Assembly: GCA_017483235.1 (NCBI GenBank)
Contig: JAFULE010000240.1
Coordinates: 1-8,105, forward strand
Length of the DNA: 8,105 nucleotides
Direction: 5' to 3'
From: Faecalibacterium sp.
GTDB lineage: Bacteria; Bacillota; Clostridia; Oscillospirales; Ruminococcaceae
Position 1 is the first letter of the stretch. Each line of letters begins with the position of its first letter. The notes beneath the pieces are model-generated. The model saw only the letters and a list, made by a program, of their open reading frames with translations. It searched no databases and was not told the DNA's origin. Shown in pieces: positions 5,656-8,105 of this stretch. Both the position numbers and the translations under genes were made by a program.

Positions 5656-5888
5656 CCAAAGAAACGCAGATTTGTTAAAAAATATCAATTTTTGCGCTTT
5701 GGTAAAAAGCAGGTGTCACAATTGGCCGGGCAACAAAAAATGTAAAATGTGTTCAAAAACTCTGGACGTATACAACACATATTTATTATATTGGTACATG
5801 TTCGGTCAAACGGTGCCGAGCAAAAGAAAACTGGTAAAATTAGTGTCTTTTGCACAAATTTAATGTTACTTTATTGGCAATGTGCCGC
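5656..5888. other. AT-rich spacer between the two divergent promoters
   Basis: These roughly 230 bases separate the etf promoter from the CoA-transferase promoter and are strikingly AT-rich compared with the flanking genes. I see no supportable gene. The largest plus-strand frame (5639-5863) overlaps the etf promoter and resembles no protein I know. Short features such as ATGTGTT/AACACAT arms (5747-5753 and 5774-5780) and GTATAC at 5768 could be binding sites for an activator, but none matches a consensus I can name. Confidence 0.4.
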
Positions 5889-5918
5889 TTGATGCAATGG
5901 GAATTCCTCTGTTATACT
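5889..5918 (+). promoter_or_regulatory. Promoter of the CoA-transferase genes
   Basis: TTGATG (5889-5894), an 18-base spacer and TATACT (5913-5918) preceded by TGT, an extended -10. The start would fall near 5925, just before motif copy 5. The leader of about 92 bases holds a small hairpin (CGGGG/CCCCG, 5963-5978) before the AAGGAG ribosome binding site at 6001-6006. The -35 box is weak, which with the extended -10 could suit activation or tight repression. Confidence 0.65.
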
Positions 5919-5925
5919 TACTATG

Positions 5926-5941
5926 ACTGACACGTTAAAGT
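5926..5941. promoter_or_regulatory. Operator candidate, motif copy 5, at the CoA-transferase transcript start
   Basis: ACTGACACGTTAAAGT agrees with ACTTnnACGTnnAAGT at 11 of 12 defined positions and with copy 1 at 13 of 16. It begins 7 bases after the -10 box, covering about +1 to +16, a classic repressor position. Confidence 0.6.
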
Positions 5942-6016
5942 TTTGAATGGAGAATTTTGCGGCGGGGGAGCATCCCCGGTCGCTCATTTTAAAGCCCGGA
6001 AAGGAGAAAAAGATCC

Positions 6017-7207
6017 ATGAAACCCCTTGTTTCGCTCAAAGTTCTGGACCTGACCGACGGCATTCCTTACATTGGCAGCATGTTTGCCAACTATGGCGCC
6101 GAGGTGCTCAAGGTGGAAAAGCCCGGGATGGGCGATGCCATCCGCCGCCGCGGCGCACAGCCCGGCGAAGCCGAGGGCGTTTATGCCGCCTACTACAACC
6201 GCGGCAAAAAAAGCCTGACGCTGGACATCACCAAGCCCGAAGGTGCGCAGATCGTCAAAAAGCTGGCCGCACAGTACGACATGGTGGCGGTAAATGTGGC
6301 CGAAGAAAAGATGGCTGCGCTGGGCCTTTCCTATGAGGATCTGAAGGCCGTGAACCCCAAGCTGGTGTACGGTGTGCTGACCCCTTACGGCGAGACCGGC
6401 CCCTGGAAAGACCTGCCCGACTATGACCTGCTGGTTATGGCCCGCACCGGCCTGCTGGAAAAAACCGGTATGCCCGAAAAGCCCACCCGCCTGGGCATGC
6501 CGCTGGCCTACTGGTACGGCTCGTGGCATCTGACCGCCGGCATGATGGCCGCTTATCTGGATGCCCAGAAAACCGGTGAAGGCCGCAAGGTGTCCTGCTC
6601 CAGCTGGCAGGCCATTGCCTCCACCGACGATACCTTTGTGCAGGGCCTGCAGGCGCTGAACACCCTGCCCAAGCGCATCGGCAACGGCTTCCCCACCACC
6701 AACCCCACCGATACCTTCCGCTGCAAGAACGGCTGGTTTGCCATCAGCATCGGCTCCGACGCCCAGTGGCTCAGCTTTGTGGATGCTGCCGGCATGAACG
6801 ACAAGTGGGGCGAGGGTACTGTGTATGCCCATGACCCCGACCGCAGCATGAAGCATTACTTCGGCGATCTGGATCAGCAGCTGCGCGACTACTTTATGAC
6901 CATTACCATTGAAGAGGCCGACCAGATCTGCCGCAACGGCATGGTGCCCGGCGGCCCCTGCAATACCGTGAAGGAACTGATGAAGGACGAATACGTCGAA
7001 GCCCGCGAAATGCTGGTGGAAGTGGACGATCCCAAGCTGGGCAAGCACAAGCAGCTGGGCTTTGCGGCCAAGTTCCTGCGGGATACCGACGGCGATACCC
7101 AGGTAAGCCCCGCCCCCGCGCTGGGCGCCGACACCGATGCGGTGCTGGCCGCCATTGGCGTGAACGCGGATGAGCTGCAGGCCCTGAAGGCCGGCGGCGT
7201 GGTTTGA
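6017..7207 (+). CDS. CaiB/BaiF (class III) CoA-transferase family protein lacking the catalytic Asp
   Basis: Its 396 residues are full length for the family (E. coli CaiB is 405). Family blocks visible: a CoA-binding N-terminus (YIGSMFANYGAEVLKVEKPG, 18-37), YNRGKKSLTLDITKPEG (60-76), GETGPWKDLPDYDLL (125-139), TGEGRKVS (186-193) and the C-terminal small region with GVNADELQALKAGGV. Active members carry an Asp (CaiB Asp169) that forms an acyl-enzyme anhydride. Gapless alignment with the next gene's product between the conserved Gly and the TGxG motif places Tyr165 at that position (LAYWYGSW), with no acidic residue nearby. It may therefore be a non-catalytic subunit paired with the next protein, or act by a changed mechanism. 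AAGGAG stands 10 bases before the ATG. It is the first gene of the plus-strand divergent operon. Confidence 0.88.
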   Translation: MKPLVSLKVLDLTDGIPYIGSMFANYGAEVLKVEKPGMGDAIRRRGAQPGEAEGVYAAYYNRGKKSLTLDITKPEGAQIVKKLAAQYDMVAVNVAEEKMAALGLSYEDLKAVNPKLVYGVLTPYGETGPWKDLPDYDLLVMARTGLLEKTGMPEKPTRLGMPLAYWYGSWHLTAGMMAAYLDAQKTGEGRKVSCSSWQAIASTDDTFVQGLQALNTLPKRIGNGFPTTNPTDTFRCKNGWFAISIGSDAQWLSFVDAAGMNDKWGEGTVYAHDPDRSMKHYFGDLDQQLRDYFMTITIEEADQICRNGMVPGGPCNTVKELMKDEYVEAREMLVEVDDPKLGKHKQLGFAAKFLRDTDGDTQVSPAPALGADTDAVLAAIGVNADELQALKAGGVV

Positions 7208-7235
7208 GCCGGTGCGGAAAGGAGAGTTGCATACT

Positions 7236-8105
7236 ATGAGTAAGAAACTGCCTCTGGAAGGCCTGAAAGTACTGGACTTCACCATCGCTTTGGCCGGCCC
7301 CTTTACCGCCTGGCAGCTGGCCGATATGGGCGCCGAAGTGTGGAAGGTCGAGCGCTACGGCAGCGGCGACCAGTGCCGCTACTGGGACCCCTTTATCAAT
7401 GATCTGGGCACCATGTTCGTGTCCTACAATAAAAATAAGAAGAGCATCGAGATGAACCTGGGCGCACCCGAGGGCAAGGCCGCGATCTACGAGATGGCCA
7501 AGCAGTGCGATGTGGTCATCGAAAACTTCAAGTCCGGCTCGATCGACCGTCTGGGTCTGGGCTATGACAAGCTGAAAGAGATCAACCCCAAAATCGTTTT
7601 CATCTCGCTCAGCGGCTTCGGTGCTTCCGGCCCGCTGAAGAAGTACCCCTGCTATGATGCCATCGCCGAGGCTCGCAGCGGTTTTGCTGCCTCCAACGGC
7701 GAGATGGACGGCCCCCCCATTAAGGCCGGCAACTGCATCGGCGACGTGGTCAGCGGCCTGTACGGCCTGAACGCGGTGCTGATGGCCCTGATCGAGGCCG
7801 AAAAGACCGGCCAGGGCTGCCGCATCGACCTGTCCATGACCGACGTGGGCATGCAGGCCTGCGAGGAAACCATCATGGACTACAGCCTGACCGGTGATGC
7901 ACAGGCCCGCTTCGGCGATCACGACCGCTTCACCGCCCCTTACGGCATGTTCGAAGCCGGCGACGGCTGGGCTGTTCTGGTGGCTGACACCGAAGCCCGC
8001 TGGGCTGCCCTGTGCGGCGCGCTGGGTCTGGATGCCCTGAAGGACGATCCCCGTTTTGCCGACAACGCTGCCCGCGTGGCCAACAAGGACGCTCTGGTCG
8101 AAGCA
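7236..8105 (+). CDS. CaiB/BaiF (class III) CoA-transferase with catalytic Asp, 3' end cut off
   Basis: The frame stays open to the right edge (290 codons), so about 110 residues are missing relative to the ~400 usual for the family. Such enzymes move CoA from an acyl-CoA product to an incoming acid, saving ATP after the ligase has primed the cycle. Visible blocks: AGPFTAWQLADMGAEVWKVE (20-39), YNKNKKSIEMNLGAPEG (64-80), NFKSGSIDRLGLGYD (97-111), SGFGASGP (126-133), and GNCIGDVVSGL (165-175), where Asp170 fits the catalytic aspartate, followed by TGQGCRIDLSMTD (191-203). AAAGGAG (7218-7224) precedes the ATG by 11 bases. It begins 28 bases after the first transferase with no terminator between, so the two are cotranscribed and may form one heteromeric enzyme. 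The acid substrate is unknown. Confidence 0.92.
   Translation, partial: MSKKLPLEGLKVLDFTIALAGPFTAWQLADMGAEVWKVERYGSGDQCRYWDPFINDLGTMFVSYNKNKKSIEMNLGAPEGKAAIYEMAKQCDVVIENFKSGSIDRLGLGYDKLKEINPKIVFISLSGFGASGPLKKYPCYDAIAEARSGFAASNGEMDGPPIKAGNCIGDVVSGLYGLNAVLMALIEAEKTGQGCRIDLSMTDVGMQACEETIMDYSLTGDAQARFGDHDRFTAPYGMFEAGDGWAVLVADTEARWAALCGALGLDALKDDPRFADNAARVANKDALVEA

Noticed and set aside
5671..5690. FNR-like TTGTT...ATCAA arms in the divergent region
   Set aside because: The spacing is 3 bases longer than the FNR/CRP-type site (TTGAT-N4-ATCAA) and the left arm has a mismatch; easily chance in AT-rich DNA.
5760..5775. Further ACGT-containing candidate copy of the operator motif
   Set aside because: Only about half of the 16 positions match, and the flanking AAGT/ACTT arms are absent.
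5639..5863. 74-residue plus-strand frame in the divergent control region
   Set aside because: The purine stretch AAGGGAG directly abuts the ATG, so spacing is wrong; the frame overlaps the etf promoter and resembles no known protein.
5984..7285. 433-residue minus-strand frame opposite the first CoA-transferase
   Set aside because: Long only because GC-rich codon use suppresses antisense stops; the plus-strand protein is a clear CaiB/BaiF member.
6903..7922. 339-residue minus-strand frame across both CoA-transferases
   Set aside because: Antisense shadow spanning two real genes and the gap between them.

Overview
The window looks like chromosomal DNA of a fairly GC-rich, anaerobic gut-type Firmicute, perhaps Oscillospiraceae/Ruminococcaceae. 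This placement is inferred from GC-rich genes separated by AT-rich spacers, strong sigma-A type promoters (several with a TG extended -10), AGGAGG-like ribosome binding sites, a tRNA with encoded CCA, and the gene types present. It cannot be fixed to a genus from the sequence alone.

Layout: (1) 2-325 is the 3' end of a peptidase T gene with its terminator. (2) 400-476 is tRNA-Arg(CCT) with its own terminator. (3) 743-1792 is a LacI-family regulator, driven by an almost ideal promoter at 621-649 and closed by a terminator. (4) 1829-2193 carries no protein gene but holds a good plus-strand promoter, three copies of a 16-bp palindromic motif, and two terminator hairpins. (5) 5494-2194, minus strand, is a three-gene operon: etfB (fixA-like), etfA (fixB-like) and a CaiC-like acyl-CoA ligase. 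(6) 5495-6016 is a divergent control region of about 520 bp. (7) 6017 to the right edge, plus strand, holds two consecutive CaiB/BaiF (class III) CoA-transferase genes; the second runs off the window.

The divergent block resembles the cai/fix carnitine system of enterobacteria in gene content but is arranged differently. The ligase would activate an acid to its CoA ester. The CoA-transferases would then pass CoA from product to incoming substrate, and the FixAB-type electron transfer flavoprotein would feed electrons to an acyl-CoA dehydrogenase/reductase. That reductase, any hydratase and any transporter are not in the window and would be expected past the right edge. The substrate (carnitine/crotonobetaine/gamma-butyrobetaine or another acid) cannot be read from the sequence.

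The most interesting signal is a 16-bp palindrome with a central CG, consensus ACTTnnACGTnnAAGT. It occurs three times between the LacI-type gene and the ligase gene, once over the start of the CoA-transferase transcript, and once just inside the etf operon leader; a degenerate copy lies upstream of the regulator's own promoter. This fits a local regulon controlled by the LacI-family protein. It also exposes a short operator-controlled transcription unit (about 1913-2132) with no protein product, possibly a small RNA. A second point is that the first CoA-transferase lacks the catalytic aspartate while the second has it, suggesting a two-subunit enzyme.
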